Positions 37,196 through 48,236 of a DNA stretch of 64,000 nucleotides are shown here, piece by piece. Within the stretch, counting starts at the first letter, position 1, and each line of letters starts with the position of its first letter. The notes below the pieces were generated by a model. The model had not been told where the DNA came from. It saw only the letters and a list, made by a program, of their open reading frames with translations, and searched no databases. The stretch is taken from NCBI RefSeq assembly GCF_014174375.1, contig NZ_JABEQE010000001.1:186001-250000 (forward strand), read 5' to 3'. Made by a program: the position numbers and the translations under genes. Source of the stretch: Gluconacetobacter asukensis. GTDB lineage: Bacteria; Pseudomonadota; Alphaproteobacteria; Acetobacterales; Acetobacteraceae.

Positions 37196-37336
37196 GCGCC
37201 CGTCCCTTTCAACAACAACAGCGTCACCGCACGAAACGGGACGCTGTCATGACACATCTGCAAAGAGTGTAAGGCGTCGCCTTGCATCAGCGCAAGAGAC
37301 AACGCCGGCAGAACACATCCTGTCGGATGGCGCCGG

Positions 37337-37369
37337 TCCGGGATGGCATGGCAGGCACGCCACCCCGGA
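37337..37369 (-). other. Hairpin between rplO and secY
   Basis: An 11-bp stem with one mismatch (37337-37347 with 37359-37369) begins 7 nt after the rplO stop and has no U-tail. It may act as an attenuator or mRNA-end stabiliser within the spc operon. Confidence 0.4.
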
Positions 37370-37376
37370 ACCGTCA

Positions 37377-37865
37377 TCAAGCCGAGGCCGCGGCCTCGTC
37401 CTGCGCACCGGCGACCCGGACGGTCCCACCGGCCTTCTCGACCGCCGCAATCGCGGTGGCGGAGGCGCCGGAGACCTCGATGGTCACGGCACGGGCCAGT
37501 TCGCCCTTGGCCAGCAGGCGGACGCCGGCGAACTTGCCGGAGCCAACCAGACCGGCCGCGCGCAGAACATCCTCGGTCACGGTCGCACCGGCGTCGATCT
37601 TGCCGGCCTCGATCGCCTGGTCCAGCGCGCCCAGATTCACCGGGGCGAAGACCTTGCGGAAGATGTTCTTGAAGCCACGCTTCGGCAGACGGCGATACAG
37701 CGGCAGCTGACCACCCTCGAAGCCGTTGAGGGACACACCCTCACGCGCCTTCTGGCCCTTCACGCCCTTACCCGACGTCTTGCCCTTGCCGGACCCGATG
37801 CCGCGACCCAGACGCTTCTTGCGGTAACGCGAGCCCGCGTTATCGCGCAGTTCGTTGAGGTTCAT
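37377..37865 (-). CDS. rplO: 50S ribosomal protein L15
   Basis: The 162-aa protein starts [34 protein letters not shown], the glycine- and lysine-rich L15 N-terminus, with [17 protein letters not shown] following. It starts 1 nt after the rpmD stop in the spc operon. Confidence 0.97.
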   Translation of the reverse strand: MNLNELRDNAGSRYRKKRLGRGIGSGKGKTSGKGVKGQKAREGVSLNGFEGGQLPLYRRLPKRGFKNIFRKVFAPVNLGALDQAIEAGKIDAGATVTEDVLRAAGLVGSGKFAGVRLLAKGELARAVTIEVSGASATAIAAVEKAGGTVRVAGAQDEAAASA

Positions 37866-37866
37866 C

Positions 37867-38052
37867 TCAATCCTCCACCTTCACGAGGTGGGCCACCTTG
37901 GTGATCATGCCGCGAACCGAAGGTGTATCCTCCAGTTCCCGCGTGCGGCCGATCTTGTTCAGGCCCAGCCCGACCAGCGTCGCCTGCTGGCCCGGCTTGC
38001 GGCCGTTGCCCGACGCCACCTGCGTGACGCGGACGGTCTTGCCTTCAGACAT
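37867..38052 (-). CDS. rpmD: 50S ribosomal protein L30
   Basis: This 61-aa protein carries [23 protein letters not shown], the conserved L30 core, and ends [13 protein letters not shown]. Its start overlaps the rpsE stop by 8 nt, so the two are translationally coupled. Confidence 0.96.
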   Translation of the reverse strand: MSEGKTVRVTQVASGNGRKPGQQATLVGLGLNKIGRTRELEDTPSVRGMITKVAHLVKVED

Positions 38053-38623
38053 CAGCGCTCACCTCCGCGGCACCAGCCACCTCGCGGCGACCCAGGATGT
38101 CGGACACCTTTTTGCCGCGACGGTTGGCAACCGAACGCGGGCTGGCGCAACGCTCCAGCGCGGCGAAGGTCGCCTTGACCATGTTGTGCGGGTTGCGGGT
38201 TCCGAGCGACTTGGCCACCACGTCGTTGATGCCCAGGCTCTCGAACACGGCGCGCATCGGACCACCGGCGATGATACCCGTGCCGGCGTCAGCCGAACGA
38301 AGCACCACCTTGCCAGCGCCGAAATGACCGGTCACGTCATGATGGAGGGTACGGCCCTCCTTCATCGGAACGCGGATCATCGCGCGCTTCGCCCGATCGG
38401 TCGCCTTGCGGATCGCCTCGGGCACCTCGCGGGCCTTGCCGGCACCGAAGCCGACACGACCCTTCTGGTCACCCACCACGACAAGCGCGGCAAAGGCGAA
38501 GCGACGGCCGCCTTTTACGACCTTCGCAACACGGTTGATCGTGACCAGCTTGTCGACGAGATCGTCGCCCTCGCGCTCACGCTCGCGGCCACCCCGGCCG
38601 CCTTCTCTCGGTTCACGTGCCAT
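38045..38623 (-). CDS. rpsE: 30S ribosomal protein S5
   Basis: The 192-aa protein has a charged Gly/Arg/Glu-rich N-terminus ([18 protein letters not shown]), then [19 protein letters not shown] and [17 protein letters not shown], the S5 core. The charged N-terminal extension is common in alphaproteobacteria. S5 supports decoding fidelity. It follows rplR by 15 nt. Confidence 0.97.
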   Translation of the reverse strand: MAREPREGGRGGREREREGDDLVDKLVTINRVAKVVKGGRRFAFAALVVVGDQKGRVGFGAGKAREVPEAIRKATDRAKRAMIRVPMKEGRTLHHDVTGHFGAGKVVLRSADAGTGIIAGGPMRAVFESLGINDVVAKSLGTRNPHNMVKATFAALERCASPRSVANRRGKKVSDILGRREVAGAAEVSADV

Positions 38624-38638
38624 TGCGTGCCCCTTTCC

Positions 38639-39001
38639 TTAGAAGGCGAGACCACCCTCGCGGGCAGCCTCCGCCAGGGCCTTGATACGCCCATGATACA
38701 GATACGAACCGCGGTCGAAAACGACCTGCGTCACACCGGCCGCCACCGCGCGCTCGGCAACCAGCTTGCCAACCGCCGTCGCTGCGTCTGAATCGGCACC
38801 GGTCTTCAGCTGCTCGCGCAGCGCCTTGTCCAGGCTCGAAGCGGCGGCAAGGGTACGCCCGGCGGCATCGTCGATGACCTGGGCGTAGATGTTCTTGCCT
38901 GACCGGAACACCGACAGGCGCGGACGCCCGCCGCCCTTGCGGCGAAGCTGGAAGCGCAGACGCTGACGCCGACGCTCCCGCAGATCCTGCTGCGTGCTCA
39001 T
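38639..39001 (-). CDS. rplR: 50S ribosomal protein L18
   Basis: This 120-aa protein contains [20 protein letters not shown] and ends [24 protein letters not shown], as in L18, the 5S rRNA-binding protein. Its start shares one base with the rplF stop (TAATG). Confidence 0.97.
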   Translation of the reverse strand: MSTQQDLRERRRQRLRFQLRRKGGGRPRLSVFRSGKNIYAQVIDDAAGRTLAAASSLDKALREQLKTGADSDAATAVGKLVAERAVAAGVTQVVFDRGSYLYHGRIKALAEAAREGGLAF

Positions 39002-39534
39002 TACTTCTTCTTGCCTTCCTTGCGACGGATGGTCTCGGTGTCGTAGCGGACACCCTTGCCCTTGTAGGGCTCGGGCTTGCGGAAGCTGCGGATATCCAGC
39101 GCAACCTGACCGACCCGCTGCTTGTCCACGCCTTCGACCACGATGGCGGTCGGACGCGGCGTCGAGATCTTGATGCCCGGCGGAATCGCATAGACGATGT
39201 CATGCGAATAGCCGAGGTTCATGACCAGGTTGCTGCCCTGCACGGCGGCGCGATAGCCGGTGCCGGTCACTTCCAGGGTCTTGGAGAAGCCCTCGGACAC
39301 GCCCTTGACCATGCTGGCCACCAGCGCGCGCGTCGTGCCCCACATCATGCGGGCCTGCGCGGCGCTGCCAACCGGACGGACCGCGACCTTGTTGTCGGCG
39401 ATCTCAGTTTCGACATGCGAAGACAGCGGCAGCTTCAGCTCGCCCAGCTTGCCCTTGGCCACGAACACGCCATCGACGATCGAAACCTGGACGCCCGACG
39501 GAATTTCGACGGGATATTTGCCTACACGCGACAT
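39001..39534 (-). CDS. rplF: 50S ribosomal protein L6
   Basis: The 177-aa protein starts [18 protein letters not shown] at 39534; a longer frame to 39738 lies inside rpsH and is rejected. [16 protein letters not shown] and the C-terminal [19 protein letters not shown] are typical of L6, which lies near the GTPase-associated centre. Confidence 0.97.
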   Translation of the reverse strand: MSRVGKYPVEIPSGVQVSIVDGVFVAKGKLGELKLPLSSHVETEIADNKVAVRPVGSAAQARMMWGTTRALVASMVKGVSEGFSKTLEVTGTGYRAAVQGSNLVMNLGYSHDIVYAIPPGIKISTPRPTAIVVEGVDKQRVGQVALDIRSFRKPEPYKGKGVRYDTETIRRKEGKKK

Positions 39535-39544
39535 GTATCCCTCC

Positions 39545-39943
39545 TCAGAACACGCGGCAGAGGACCTCGCCGCCAACATTGGCAGCGCGGGCTTCCGCAT
39601 CGGACAGGACGCCACGCGGCGTCGACAGGATCGATACGCCGAGGCCGGCATAGACCCGCGGCAGTTCCTTGATCTTCGAGTAGACCCGGCGGCCCGGCTT
39701 GGACACGCGATGGATCTCCTTGATGACCGGCTCGCCATCCAGGTATTTCAGCTCGATGCGCAGCTGGGCAATGCCCTTACGCACCTCTTCCTGGGCGTAG
39801 CCACGGATATAGCCCTCGCGGCGCAGGGCCTCGAGAACATTGGCGCGCAGCTTGGAAGCCGGCGCGACACAGGCCGCATGACGCGCGCGCTGCGCGTTGC
39901 GGATCCGGGTGAGCATATCACCCAACGGATCAGAAAGTGACAT
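39545..39943 (-). CDS. rpsH: 30S ribosomal protein S8
   Basis: This 132-aa protein begins [20 protein letters not shown] and ends with the conserved [27 protein letters not shown]8 binds central-domain 16S rRNA and in E. coli autoregulates the spc operon. Confidence 0.97.
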   Translation of the reverse strand: MSLSDPLGDMLTRIRNAQRARHAACVAPASKLRANVLEALRREGYIRGYAQEEVRKGIAQLRIELKYLDGEPVIKEIHRVSKPGRRVYSKIKELPRVYAGLGVSILSTPRGVLSDAEARAANVGGEVLCRVF

Positions 39944-39955
39944 CGTTCCCTGCCC

Positions 39956-40261
39956 TTACCAGCTCGACTTGACCATGCCAGGGATCTGGCCACTGGAAGC
40001 CAGATCGCGCAGCGCGATACGGCAGAGTTCGAACTTCCTGTAATTGGCGCGCGAACGCCCGGTCAGCTTGCACCGCAGACGCACGCGAACGCGCGAACCA
40101 TTGCGGGGAAGCTCTGCGAGTTTCAGAGTTGCCTCGAACCTGTCCTCGACCGGAAGCGTCCGGTCCATGACAATGTTCTTGAGCGCAATCCGCTTAGCCT
40201 TGTCCCGGGTTGCCATGCGCTGACGCTTGGCATTCCGGTTAACGGCGGAGATCTTGGCCAT
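39956..40261 (-). CDS. rpsN: 30S ribosomal protein S14
   Basis: The 101-aa protein starts [16 protein letters not shown] at 40261. It is the long zinc-free form: [19 protein letters not shown] has no CxxC pair. An in-frame ATG 18 codons upstream is rejected on family grounds. Confidence 0.97.
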   Translation of the reverse strand: MAKISAVNRNAKRQRMATRDKAKRIALKNIVMDRTLPVEDRFEATLKLAELPRNGSRVRVRLRCKLTGRSRANYRKFELCRIALRDLASSGQIPGMVKSSW

Positions 40262-40365
40262 GCCTTGTTCTACCCTCCGGAACCTGTCGGGCCATCCCGA
40301 CGGTTTTCCAAACAACGTGTCTAATAGGTCTTCTGACCTTTGGGCGGAAGCCCCAATCGCCGCAA

Positions 40366-40935
40366 TTAAGCAGCGAAGGGCAGATCAAACGCCTTCAGAA
40401 GAGCCTTCGCTTCCGCATCCGTCTTCGCACTGGTGACGAAGATGATGTCCATGCCACGGATATCGTCGACCTTGTCGTACTCGATTTCCGGGAACACGAT
40501 CTGTTCCTTCATGCCCATGGCGAAGTTGCCGTGGCCGTCGAAACCCTTGTTGCCGGGCAGACCGCGGAAATCGCGGACGCGCGGCAGCGTGATGGTCACC
40601 AGACGGTCGAGGAATTCGTACATCTGGGCGCGGCGCAGGGTCACCTTGCAGCCGATCGGCAGGCCCGCACGGATCTTGAAGCCGGCGATCGCCTTCTTGG
40701 CGACCGTCTTGACCGGCTTCTGTCCGGCGATCAGCGTCAGCTCGGCAACGGCGGCATCCAGCTTCTTCTGGTCGCCCGCGGCCTCACCAACACCCATGTT
40801 GATGACGATCTTCTCGAGATGCGGAACCTGCATCACGTTCTTGTAGCCGAACTCTTCGCGCAGCTTCGCGCGCAGCTCGTCCTGATAACGCTTCTGCAGA
40901 CGCGGCACCGAGCGGGTGGCTTGTACTTCAGACAT
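40366..40935 (-). CDS. rplE: 50S ribosomal protein L5
   Basis: This 189-aa protein shows [26 protein letters not shown] and [22 protein letters not shown], the L5 hallmarks. It binds 5S rRNA and contacts tRNA in the P site. It lies 10 nt after rplX. Confidence 0.97.
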   Translation of the reverse strand: MSEVQATRSVPRLQKRYQDELRAKLREEFGYKNVMQVPHLEKIVINMGVGEAAGDQKKLDAAVAELTLIAGQKPVKTVAKKAIAGFKIRAGLPIGCKVTLRRAQMYEFLDRLVTITLPRVRDFRGLPGNKGFDGHGNFAMGMKEQIVFPEIEYDKVDDIRGMDIIFVTSAKTDAEAKALLKAFDLPFAA

Positions 40936-40945
40936 CCGCGCCTCC

Positions 40946-41266
40946 TCAGCCTTCGATGACTTCGCCGGTCGCCTTGGCGACGCGGACCTTGCGGCCGTCT
41001 TCCAGCACGCGGAAACCGACGCGCGTCGGCTTGCCGCTCTTGGGATCGACCAGCTTCAGGTTCGACAGGTGGATCGGCATCTCCTTCTCGATGATGCCTC
41101 CCTGCTCACCCATGCGGTTCGGGCGCGTGTGGCGCTTGGCCACCGCTGCACCGCGCACCACGGCCTTGTTGTCACCGGGCAGAACCGACAGCACCTCGCC
41201 GCGGACGCCTTTGGAAGACCCGGTGGTAACGACGACCTGGTCGCCCTTCCTGATACGCGCGGCCAT
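40946..41266 (-). CDS. rplX: 50S ribosomal protein L24
   Basis: The 106-aa protein has a KOW motif ([20 protein letters not shown]) and [21 protein letters not shown]-like C-terminal sequence. It initiates large-subunit assembly. Its start shares one base with the rplN stop. Confidence 0.97.
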   Translation of the reverse strand: MAARIRKGDQVVVTTGSSKGVRGEVLSVLPGDNKAVVRGAAVAKRHTRPNRMGEQGGIIEKEMPIHLSNLKLVDPKSGKPTRVGFRVLEDGRKVRVAKATGEVIEG

Positions 41267-41634
41267 TACAGCACCTCCGGTGCCAGCGAGATGATCTTCA
41301 TGAACTTGCGCGCACGCAGCTCACGGACAACCGGCCCAAAGATGCGGGTGCCGATCGGCTCCTGCTGCTTGTTGATCAGGACGGCCGCGTTCCGGTCGAA
41401 GCGGATGGCACTGCCATCGGGACGACGCACGGGGTAGGAAGTGCGCACGATCACCGCCTGGTGAACGTCGCCCTTCTTGACCTTGCCGCGCGGGATCGCT
41501 TCCTTGACGGACACGACGATCACGTCGCCGACCGAGGCAGTCTTCCGCTTGGAACCGCCCAGCACCTTGATGCACTGCACCTGACGCGCGCCCGAATTAT
41601 CGGCGACGTCCAGGTTGGTCTCGGGATGGATCAT
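41266..41634 (-). CDS. rplN: 50S ribosomal protein L14
   Basis: This 122-aa protein begins [24 protein letters not shown] and ends with [19 protein letters not shown], the highly conserved L14 pattern. It forms part of an inter-subunit bridge. Confidence 0.97.
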   Translation of the reverse strand: MIHPETNLDVADNSGARQVQCIKVLGGSKRKTASVGDVIVVSVKEAIPRGKVKKGDVHQAVIVRTSYPVRRPDGSAIRFDRNAAVLINKQQEPIGTRIFGPVVRELRARKFMKIISLAPEVL

Positions 41635-41648
41635 AACCTATGCCCTTC

Positions 41649-41927
41649 TTACGCCTGCGCGCCGGACTCGACGCCGGCGGCGCCCAGCGGGGCACCGTTA
41701 CGGACGATCACGGTCCAGGTCTTGCGCTTGGAGATCGGCTTGCATTCTTCAATGCGCACCGTGTCGCCAACCTTGCACTCGTTCTGCTCATCATGCGCCG
41801 CATACTTCTTCGAGCGGCGGATGAACTTCTTATACAGCGGGTGGATGACGCGACGATCGACAAGGACGGTCACCGTCTTGTCCATCTTGTCACTGGTCAC
41901 CCGTCCGCTCAGGACGCGCCTCGGCAT
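41649..41927 (-). CDS. rpsQ: 30S ribosomal protein S17
   Basis: The 92-aa protein starts [19 protein letters not shown] at 41927; the longer frame to 41978 overlaps rpmC and is rejected. [19 protein letters not shown] and [17 protein letters not shown] are conserved. The alanine/glycine-rich tail extends slightly beyond typical S17. Confidence 0.96.
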   Translation of the reverse strand: MPRRVLSGRVTSDKMDKTVTVLVDRRVIHPLYKKFIRRSKKYAAHDEQNECKVGDTVRIEECKPISKRKTWTVIVRNGAPLGAAGVESGAQA

Positions 41928-41940
41928 CGCCCGTCTCCCT

Positions 41941-42180
41941 TCAGGACTTCGCGGCCGACGCGTCCGCGCCGGCTGCACTCTTCTTCAACGCCTCGGACGC
42001 GATCGTCTTCAGACGGGCGATCTCACGACGCACCGTACGAACACGCGCCTGTCCTTCATTCTGGCCGGTCGCGCGCTGGAACCGCAGGTTGAACTGCTCG
42101 CGCTTCAGGTCAATGAGAAGCGCCTCCAGTTCTTCCGCGGTCTTGGCACGCAGATCGGCCGGCTTCGTTGCCTTTGCCAT
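41941..42180 (-). CDS. rpmC: 50S ribosomal protein L29
   Basis: This 79-aa protein contains [27 protein letters not shown] and [14 protein letters not shown], the L29 two-helix core. It sits at the peptide exit next to L23. Confidence 0.96.
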   Translation of the reverse strand: MAKATKPADLRAKTAEELEALLIDLKREQFNLRFQRATGQNEGQARVRTVRREIARLKTIASEALKKSAAGADASAAKS

Positions 42181-42183
42181 ATC

Positions 42184-42600
42184 TCACGCCTCTCCGATGC
42201 GGGTCACGAACTTGGTCTTGATCGGCAGCTTCGCAGCGCCCAGCGCCAGCGCTTCACGCGCCAGTTCCGGCGAAACGCCTTCGATCTCGAACAGGATACG
42301 ACCCGGTTTCACACGGGCCACCCAATATTCCGGCGACCCCTTGCCGGAGCCCATACGCACTTCGGCGGGCTTTGTCGAGACCGGAAGATCGGGGAAAATC
42401 CGAATCCAGACGCGACCGGCACGCTTCATCGCGCGGGTGATGGCCCGGCGGGAGGCCTCGATCTGCCGGGCGGTGACCCGCTCCGGCTCCAGGGCCTTCA
42501 GGCCGAACGCACCGAAATTCAGTGTCGTTCCGCCCTTCGCCAGCCCATGAATGCGGCCCTTGTGGGCCTTGCGGTACTTTGTCCGCTTGGGAGAAAGCAT
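42184..42600 (-). CDS. rplP: 50S ribosomal protein L16
   Basis: The 138-aa protein begins [24 protein letters not shown] and contains [28 protein letters not shown]16 organises the A site of the peptidyl transferase centre. Confidence 0.97.
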   Translation of the reverse strand: MLSPKRTKYRKAHKGRIHGLAKGGTTLNFGAFGLKALEPERVTARQIEASRRAITRAMKRAGRVWIRIFPDLPVSTKPAEVRMGSGKGSPEYWVARVKPGRILFEIEGVSPELAREALALGAAKLPIKTKFVTRIGEA

Positions 42601-42656
42601 TGTTCTAAATCCTCACGCGCCGCCTGGCGCCGTTCTAGATCCTTAGGTCCCGCGTC

Positions 42657-43334
42657 TTAGCGCTGCGGGGCCTGCTCGGCGGCGCGACGATCCTGCGCCA
42701 GCGGGTCCTGGGCGAGGATCTCACCCTTGAAGATCCAGACCTTCACACCGCAGGTGCCATAGGTGGTCTTCGCCGTGGCCACGCCATAATCGATGTCCGC
42801 GCGCAGCGTGTGCAACGGCACCCGCCCTTCGCGATACCACTCGATACGCGCGATCTCGGCCCCGCCCAGACGGCCGGAGCAGTTGATCCGGATACCCTGA
42901 GCGCCCAGACGCATCGCCGACTGCACGGCGCGCTTCATGGCGCGGCGGAAGGCCACGCGGCGCTCCAGCTGCTGGGCAATGTTCTCGGCCACCAGCGTCG
43001 CGTCGATCTCGGGCTTGCGGATCTCGACGATGTTCAGCGCAACGTCGGTCTTCGCCATACGGGTCAGATCCTTGCGCAGGACGTCGATATCCTGGCCCTT
43101 CTTGCCGATCACGACACCCGGACGGGCGGCATAGATCGTCACGCGGGGCTTCTTCGCCGGACGCTCGATCACCACGCGCGACACGCCGGCGCCCGACAGC
43201 TTGCGTCGCAGGTGCGAACGCAGCTTCAGATCGTCATGCAGCAGGCGCGAATAGTCCGCGCCGGCATACCAGCGGCTGTCCCAGGTGCGGTTGATGCCGA
43301 GCCGCAGCCCGATCGGATTGACTTTATGTCCCAT
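42657..43334 (-). CDS. rpsC: 30S ribosomal protein S3
   Basis: This 225-aa protein begins [22 protein letters not shown]. It has a KH domain with [12 protein letters not shown], and the C-terminal domain with [41 protein letters not shown]. It sits at the mRNA entry. It starts 3 nt after rplV. Confidence 0.97.
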   Translation of the reverse strand: MGHKVNPIGLRLGINRTWDSRWYAGADYSRLLHDDLKLRSHLRRKLSGAGVSRVVIERPAKKPRVTIYAARPGVVIGKKGQDIDVLRKDLTRMAKTDVALNIVEIRKPEIDATLVAENIAQQLERRVAFRRAMKRAVQSAMRLGAQGIRINCSGRLGGAEIARIEWYREGRVPLHTLRADIDYGVATAKTTYGTCGVKVWIFKGEILAQDPLAQDRRAAEQAPQR

Positions 43335-43337
43335 GGA

Positions 43338-43742
43338 TCAGGCCGCCTTCTGCTCGGTTGTCTCAGCCTCGGCCGAACGCTCGGCCACGACGATCTTCAG
43401 ATGGCTGAAGAACTTCTCGATCCGCGAAGAACGGCCACGGCCACGCGCATGGAAGCGGCGCATGACAATCGACTTGCCAACCTCGGCGCGCACGACCACC
43501 AGCTGGTCGACGTCCAGCTGATGATTGTTCTCGGCGTTCGCGATCGCGCTCTGCAGGGTCTTCTTGACATCCTGCGCGATGCGACGCTTCGAGAACGTCA
43601 GCGTCGCCACGGCCTGGGCCGCCGGCTTGTTGCGAATCAGCGCCGCGACCAGGTTCAGCTTGCGCGGGCTCACGCGGATATTCCGCGTGACGGCCTGCGC
43701 CTCGGTTTCCGCGAGCGTGCGCGGATGCTTCGGCTTGCTCAT
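43338..43742 (-). CDS. rplV: 50S ribosomal protein L22
   Basis: The 134-aa protein has the L22 core [42 protein letters not shown] followed by [15 protein letters not shown], the exit-tunnel hairpin. It starts 1 nt after rpsS. Confidence 0.97.
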   Translation of the reverse strand: MSKPKHPRTLAETEAQAVTRNIRVSPRKLNLVAALIRNKPAAQAVATLTFSKRRIAQDVKKTLQSAIANAENNHQLDVDQLVVVRAEVGKSIVMRRFHARGRGRSSRIEKFFSHLKIVVAERSAEAETTEQKAA

Positions 43743-43743
43743 A

Positions 43744-44022
43744 TCAGCCCCGCTTCGCCTTCTTATCCGAGGAATGCCCCGTGAAGGTCCGCGTCGGCGA
43801 GAACTCGCCGAACTTATGCCCCACCATGTTTTCCGACACCTGCACGGGCAGGAACTTGTGCCCGTTATAGACGCCGAACGTCAGACCGACGAACTGCGGC
43901 AGGATTGTCGAGCGACGCGACCAGATCTTGATCACTTCGTTACGGCCCGACGCGCGCGACGCATCGGCTTTGTTCAGCAGATACCCGTCCACGAACGGGC
44001 CCTTCCAGACGGAACGTGCCAT
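43744..44022 (-). CDS. rpsS: 30S ribosomal protein S19
   Basis: This 92-aa protein begins [20 protein letters not shown] and contains [43 protein letters not shown], the classic S19 sequence. It binds the head of the small subunit with S13. Confidence 0.97.
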   Translation of the reverse strand: MARSVWKGPFVDGYLLNKADASRASGRNEVIKIWSRRSTILPQFVGLTFGVYNGHKFLPVQVSENMVGHKFGEFSPTRTFTGHSSDKKAKRG

Positions 44023-44034
44023 CTTCTTTGCCCC

Positions 44035-44865
44035 TTACTTACCGGTCTTCCGGCGACGGATAATCAGACTGTCCGTACGCTTGTTAACCCTGGTCTTGTA
44101 ACCTTTGGTCGGCTTGCCCCACGGCGTGACCGGATGACGGCCGCCCGAGGTGCGGCCTTCGCCACCACCATGCGGATGGTCGACCGGGTTCATCACGACG
44201 CCGCGGTTATGCGGACGACGACCCAGCCAGCGGCCGCGACCGGCCTTGCCCATGTGCTGGTTCATGTTGTCCGGGTTGGACACCGCGCCAACCGTCGCCA
44301 TGCACTCGCCGCGCACAACGCGCAGCTCGCCCGACTGCAGCTTGATCTGCGCATAGCCGGCATCCTTGCCGACCAGCTGCGCATAGGTCCCGGCCGAACG
44401 GGCCAGCTTGCCGCCGGCGCCAGGCTTCAGCTCGAGATTATGCACGATCGTGCCGACCGGAATGGCCGAAAGCGGCATCGCGTTGCCCGGCTTGATGTCG
44501 ACGCGCGCGCCGGCAACGACCTGATCGCCCACCTTCAGGCGCTGCGGCGCCAGGATGTAGGCCAGCTCGCCGTCCTCGTACTTCACCAGCGCGATGAAGG
44601 CGGTGCGGTTCGGGTCGTATTCCAGACGCTCGACCGTGCCGACCACATCGAACTTGCGCCGCTTGAAATCGACGAAGCGATAGGACTGCTTGTGGCCGCC
44701 ACCGATGAAGCGCGAGGTAATGCGCCCATGGTTGTTACGTCCGCCGGACTTGTTCTTGCCTTCGGTCAGCGCCTTGACAGGCTTGCCCTTCCACAGCTCC
44801 TTGCGGTCGATCAGGACCGTGTTGCGCAGGCTGGGGGTGACCGGATTAAAGTGCTTCAGTGCCAT
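44035..44865 (-). CDS. rplB: 50S ribosomal protein L2
   Basis: The 276-aa protein has [28 protein letters not shown] near residue 42 and the conserved C-terminal [26 protein letters not shown] with the histidine important near the peptidyl transferase centre. Confidence 0.97.
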   Translation of the reverse strand: MALKHFNPVTPSLRNTVLIDRKELWKGKPVKALTEGKNKSGGRNNHGRITSRFIGGGHKQSYRFVDFKRRKFDVVGTVERLEYDPNRTAFIALVKYEDGELAYILAPQRLKVGDQVVAGARVDIKPGNAMPLSAIPVGTIVHNLELKPGAGGKLARSAGTYAQLVGKDAGYAQIKLQSGELRVVRGECMATVGAVSNPDNMNQHMGKAGRGRWLGRRPHNRGVVMNPVDHPHGGGEGRTSGGRHPVTPWGKPTKGYKTRVNKRTDSLIIRRRKTGK

Positions 44866-44881
44866 GTCTTGCTACCCCGCG

Positions 44882-45217
44882 TCAGACCAGCTTCGCGGTC
44901 AGGTCGATGGACTGACCCTCGGCAAGCTGCACAAACGCCTTCTTCACATCGGAACGCTGGCCCGGGCGACCCTTGAAGCGCTTCGTCTTGCCCTTCTGGA
45001 CAAGCGTGTTCACGCCCAGGACTTTCACGCCGAACAGCCCCTCGACCGCGACCTTGATCTCCGGCTTCGTGGCGTCGATCGCGACCTTGAAGACCACCTG
45101 GTTCTTCTCGGACAACGCGGTCGCCTTCTCGGTGATCAGCGGCGCACGGACGATGTCATACATCGTCTCACGCGACATGCGCTCCGCCTTCTTGCGGATT
45201 GCGAGCACGTTGGTCAT
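44882..45217 (-). CDS. rplW: 50S ribosomal protein L23
   Basis: This 111-aa protein contains [25 protein letters not shown] and [26 protein letters not shown], as in L23, the docking site for trigger factor and SRP at the exit. Its start overlaps the rplD stop by 4 nt (ATGA). A start at residue 14 ([10 protein letters not shown]) would give the more usual length of about 98. Confidence 0.95.
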   Translation of the reverse strand: MTNVLAIRKKAERMSRETMYDIVRAPLITEKATALSEKNQVVFKVAIDATKPEIKVAVEGLFGVKVLGVNTLVQKGKTKRFKGRPGQRSDVKKAFVQLAEGQSIDLTAKLV

Positions 45218-45828
45218 GCCAGGCGCTCCTTCAGGCCTTCGACGCCGGCGCGAGTGATCGCGAGCACGTCGTGGTTGAGGATGTCGTAGACGTTCGCGCC
45301 AACCGTGGGCAGCACGTCGATCTTCGGCAGGTTGCGGGTGGCGCGACCGAAATTCTCCTCGACCGTCGCATCGACGATCAGGGCGGACTTCCAGCCCAGC
45401 GCCTGGACCTTGGCGGCCAGTTCAGCCGTGCGGCCCGACGACGTGGCGGCATCCAGCACCACCAGCTTGCCTTCGGCGGCCTTCTGCGACAGCGCGGAGA
45501 TCAGGCCGAGACGACGCACCTTCTTCGGCAGGTCGTAGCCATGATCGCGCACGACCGGACCATGCACGGCACCACCGGTGCGGTACTGCGGCGCACGCAG
45601 CGAGCCCTGACGGGCGCTACCCGTGCCCTTCTGGCGGTACGGCTTCTTGGTCGTGCCGGAGACTTCGCCCATCCCCTTTACCTTGTGCGTGCCGGCGCGG
45701 CGCTTGGCCAGCTGCCAGTGCACCACACGCGCCATGATATCCGCCCGCGGCGTCACCCCGAAAATCTCGTCCGGAAGCACGGCGGTGCCGGCGCTCCCGT
45801 TGTCGAGGGTTTTGATTTCGTAATCCAT
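45214..45828 (-). CDS. rplD: 50S ribosomal protein L4
   Basis: The 204-aa protein has the L4 loop [30 protein letters not shown] that reaches into the exit tunnel. In E. coli L4 autoregulates the S10 operon. It lies 12 nt after rplC. Confidence 0.97.
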   Translation of the reverse strand: MDYEIKTLDNGSAGTAVLPDEIFGVTPRADIMARVVHWQLAKRRAGTHKVKGMGEVSGTTKKPYRQKGTGSARQGSLRAPQYRTGGAVHGPVVRDHGYDLPKKVRRLGLISALSQKAAEGKLVVLDAATSSGRTAELAAKVQALGWKSALIVDATVEENFGRATRNLPKIDVLPTVGANVYDILNHDVLAITRAGVEGLKERLA

Positions 45829-45840
45829 TGCCCTCTATCC

Positions 45841-46524
45841 TCAGCCCGCAGCCTCAACCAGGGCCGCCGGATACGGCGCCTCGGCATGACGGGCTTTCTT
45901 GATCGCATCACGAACCAGCACCAGCTCGTTCTTGGCGCCCGGCACGGAGCCGCGGACCAGGAGCAGGTTCTTCTCGGCATCCACCGCCGCCACCTCAAGA
46001 TTGAGGGTGGTCACGCGCTCGGAGCCCAGATGCCCGGCCATCTTCTTGTTCTTGAAGGTCTTGCCCGGATCCTGGCGGTTACCCGTCGAACCATGCGAAC
46101 GATGGCTGATGGACACGCCGTGCGAAGCTTCGAGACCCGCGAAATTCCAGCGCTTCATGGCGCCGGCAAAGCCCTTGCCCTTGCTGGTGGCCGTCACGTC
46201 GATCTTCTGCCCCACCACGAAATGGGCGGCAGAGAGAGTGGCGCCTGCTTCCAGCACGGCATCTTCCGCAACGCGGAATTCAACGAGCTTCTTCTTGGGC
46301 TCGACCTTCACGCGGGCAAAATGGCCGCGGTTCGGCTTGGAGACATTCTTCACCTTGGCGTTGCCGAGCCCGAGCTGCACGGCAGTATAGCCGTCGCGTT
46401 CCTGGGTACGGACATCCACCACCTGCACGTTGTCGATATGCAGGACGGTGACAGGCACATGCGTGCCGTCTTCCTTAAACAGCCGGGTCATGCCCAGCTT
46501 CTTTGCGATCAATCCGGTGCGCAT
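45841..46524 (-). CDS. rplC: 50S ribosomal protein L3
   Basis: This 227-aa protein begins [28 protein letters not shown] and contains [50 protein letters not shown], the L3 core. It lies near the peptidyl transferase centre. It starts 10 nt after rpsJ. Confidence 0.97.
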   Translation of the reverse strand: MRTGLIAKKLGMTRLFKEDGTHVPVTVLHIDNVQVVDVRTQERDGYTAVQLGLGNAKVKNVSKPNRGHFARVKVEPKKKLVEFRVAEDAVLEAGATLSAAHFVVGQKIDVTATSKGKGFAGAMKRWNFAGLEASHGVSISHRSHGSTGNRQDPGKTFKNKKMAGHLGSERVTTLNLEVAAVDAEKNLLLVRGSVPGAKNELVLVRDAIKKARHAEAPYPAALVEAAG

Positions 46525-46534
46525 CGTCTGGACC

Positions 46535-46843
46535 TTAAAGTTTAATCTCGACGTCCACGCCAGCGGCGAGGTCGAGCTTCATGAGTGCGTCCACGGTCTG
46601 CGGGGTCGGCTCGACAATGTCGAGCAGCCGGCGATGAGTCCGAATTTCGAACTGTTCGCGGCTTTTCTTGTCCACATGGGGAGAGCGGTTAACGGTGAAT
46701 TTTTCGATATGCGTCGGCAGCGGGATAGGACCCCGAACCCGCGCACCCGTACGCTTCGCCGTATTGACGATCTCTTTGGTGCTGTTGTCGAGCACCCGAT
46801 GATCGTACGCCTTCAGGCGAATGCGGATGTTCTGGTTGTCCAT
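46535..46843 (-). CDS. rpsJ: 30S ribosomal protein S10 (NusE)
   Basis: The 102-aa protein begins [44 protein letters not shown], essentially the consensus. It also serves as NusE in antitermination. It opens the S10 operon, 108 nt after tuf. Confidence 0.97.
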   Translation of the reverse strand: MDNQNIRIRLKAYDHRVLDNSTKEIVNTAKRTGARVRGPIPLPTHIEKFTVNRSPHVDKKSREQFEIRTHRRLLDIVEPTPQTVDALMKLDLAAGVDVEIKL

Positions 46844-46897
46844 CGTCTATTCAGTCCAACTTCAATGGTTCGGGGGAACCCGAGCCGCCAAAGGAGA

Positions 46898-46923
46898 CCC
46901 CGGCCGGATTGCTCCGGCCGGGG
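46898..46923 (-). other. Hairpin between tuf and rpsJ
   Basis: A perfect 11-bp GC stem (46898-46908 with 46913-46923, TTGC loop) lies 28 nt after the tuf stop. There is no U-run on the minus strand, so partial attenuation or mRNA processing is more likely than full termination. Confidence 0.5.
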
Positions 46924-46951
46924 CGCCTCCAGTTCTGGTTGAGATCCCCGA

Positions 46952-48142
46952 TCAGGCCGTGATCGAGGCCACCACGCCGGCGCCGACGGTGCGGCCGCCT
47001 TCACGGATGGCGAAACGCAGACCTTCGTCCATCGCGATCGGGGCGATCAGCTCGACATCCATCGCGACGTTGTCGCCCGGCATGACCATTTCCGTACCCT
47101 CGGGCAGGTGAACGACACCCGTCACGTCGGTGGTGCGGAAATAGAACTGCGGACGATAGTTGGTGAAGAACGGCGTGTGACGGCCACCCTCTTCCTTCGT
47201 GAGGATGTACGCCTCGGCCTTGAACTTCGTGTGCGGGGTGATCGAACCCGGCTTGGCCAGGACCTGGCCACGCTCGACGTCTTCACGCTTCGTGCCACGG
47301 ACCAGCGCACCGATGTTGTCACCGGCCTCGCCGCGATCCAGCAGCTTGCGGAACATTTCGACGCCCGTCACCGTCGTCTTCTGCGTCGCACGCAGACCGA
47401 CGATTTCGATTTCGTCACCGACGTTCACGACGCCACGCTCGACACGGCCGGTCACCACGGTGCCGCGGCCCGAAATCGAGAACACGTCTTCGATCGGCAT
47501 CAGGAACGGACGGTCAACCGGACGCTCCGGCTGCGGGATGTAGGCGTCGACGGCGTCCATCAGGTCGCGCACGCGGTTCTCACCGACTTCCGGATCGCCA
47601 TCTTCCAGGGTGACCAGAGCCGAACCCTTGACGATGGGGATATCGTCGCCCGGGAACTGGTAGGCCGACAGAAGCTCGCGCACTTCCATCTCGACCAGCT
47701 CCAGCAGCTCCGGATCGTCGACCTGGTCAACCTTGTTCAGGAACACGACCAGCGCCGGAACGCCGACCTGACGCGCCAGCAGGATGTGCTCGCGGGTCTG
47801 CGGCATCGGGCCGTCGGCGGCCGAAACCACCAGGATGGCGCCGTCCATCTGCGCCGCACCGGTGATCATGTTCTTCACATAGTCGGCGTGGCCGGGGCAG
47901 TCGACGTGCGCATAGTGGCGCGCTGCGGTCTCGTACTCGACGTGGGCGGTCGAGATCGTGATGCCACGGGCGCGCTCTTCCGGCGCCGCGTCGATCTGGT
48001 CATACGCCTTGAAGGTCGCGCCGCCGGTCTTCGCCAGCGTCTTGGTGATCGCGGCGGTCAGCGACGTCTTGCCATGGTCGACGTGACCGATCGTGCCGAT
48101 ATTGCAGTGCGGCTTCGTCCGCTCGAATTTAGCCTTTGCCAT
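46952..48142 (-). CDS. tuf: Elongation factor Tu
   Basis: This 396-aa GTPase has [33 protein letters not shown] and NKVDQVDD, followed by domains II and III, ending [14 protein letters not shown]. It delivers aminoacyl-tRNA. It follows rpsG by only 94 nt, where fusA would usually lie. The gap holds a 6-bp hairpin (48210-48225). Confidence 0.97.
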   Translation of the reverse strand: MAKAKFERTKPHCNIGTIGHVDHGKTSLTAAITKTLAKTGGATFKAYDQIDAAPEERARGITISTAHVEYETAARHYAHVDCPGHADYVKNMITGAAQMDGAILVVSAADGPMPQTREHILLARQVGVPALVVFLNKVDQVDDPELLELVEMEVRELLSAYQFPGDDIPIVKGSALVTLEDGDPEVGENRVRDLMDAVDAYIPQPERPVDRPFLMPIEDVFSISGRGTVVTGRVERGVVNVGDEIEIVGLRATQKTTVTGVEMFRKLLDRGEAGDNIGALVRGTKREDVERGQVLAKPGSITPHTKFKAEAYILTKEEGGRHTPFFTNYRPQFYFRTTDVTGVVHLPEGTEMVMPGDNVAMDVELIAPIAMDEGLRFAIREGGRTVGAGVVASITA

Positions 48143-48236
48143 CGTCTATCTCCGTTACCTCGGCCCTCAGGCCGGGAGTCGGGTTGAAATGTTCCTAACC
48201 GGAAGCGTGCCGGTCTTTAGACCGGAGCAGCGCCTC

